The position numbers were made by a program, and so were the translations under genes. 64,000 nucleotides of DNA from Nannocystis bainbridge. GTDB taxonomy: Bacteria; Myxococcota_A; Polyangia; Nannocystales; Nannocystaceae. How positions within the stretch are numbered: the stretch's first letter is position 1; every line of letters begins with the position of its first letter. Below are positions 62,622-64,000 of the stretch, in pieces. The notes under the pieces were generated by a model. It was not told where the DNA came from. It ran no database searches and saw nothing but the letters and a program-made list of their open reading frames with translations. Where the stretch lies: contig NZ_JAQNDL010000001.1 of assembly GCF_028368995.1 (NCBI RefSeq), forward strand, positions 3,250,001-3,314,000, written 5' to 3'.

Positions 62622-64000
<1,379 letters not shown>

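Overview
The window is about 70% GC and reads as a chromosomal segment of a myxobacterium, most likely of the Nannocystineae (Nannocystis-like); this is inference. Supporting features are three transmembrane Ser/Thr kinases with C-terminal TPR or extracytoplasmic domains, many Thr/Ser-rich lipoproteins with Cys-rich C termini, a retron-type reverse transcriptase (RT) with the long N-terminal extension seen in myxobacterial RTs, and a copper monooxygenase/cytochrome c fusion.

Layout. 0-3.3 kb: kinase with TPRs. 3.3-3.7 kb: 38-bp tandem repeat array. 3.7-16.9 kb, minus strand: a tightly coupled four-gene operon encoding a BRCT/helical-repeat protein, a WD40+HEAT giant, a winged-helix/SWIM/WGR protein and a retron RT. 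It has the gene content I recall for type XIII retrons (ARM + WHSWIM + RT), but I find no msr-msd. 17-22 kb: two lipoproteins, an AAA ATPase + PD-(D/E)XK-like nuclease pair (candidate defence module) and a large lipoprotein. 22-30 kb: repeats, WD40 protein and lipoproteins, then the copper monooxygenase. 30-32.4 kb: two-component system. 32.5-35.2 kb: RidA / enoyl-CoA hydratase / acyl-CoA dehydrogenase. 35.4-37.8 kb: modABC molybdate transporter. 38-40.7 kb: glycosyltransferase and polysaccharide flippase. 40.9-45 kb: a CAU tRNA, zinc-ribbon protein, queC, a lipoprotein and a YkgJ-like protein. 45-51.6 kb: lipoprotein, TIR protein, a membrane protein and a second kinase, SDR, DUF4291 protein, acetyltransferase. 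51.8-58.5 kb: LTA-synthase-like sulfatase with four Ig-like repeats, third kinase and its membrane partner, lipoprotein. 58.6-64 kb, minus strand: FAD monooxygenase with AraC regulator, RNase P RNA (rnpB), PP2C phosphatase and a SpoVR gene cut by the window end.

The most unusual signal is not a gene. A short palindrome family, TGTCC-N4-GGACA, often polymerised head to tail with a 14-bp period, runs through the whole window. I count 16 exact copies by eye, where composition predicts far fewer than one, plus many one-mismatch copies. Arrays of it, or other tandem repeats, fill seven of the eight convergent (3'-to-3') gene junctions. Copies also sit on start and stop codons and inside coding sequence. 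At two places in the sulfatase, comparison with its own paralogous repeats shows the motif present without any change of length, so it was written into the gene by substitution, not inserted.
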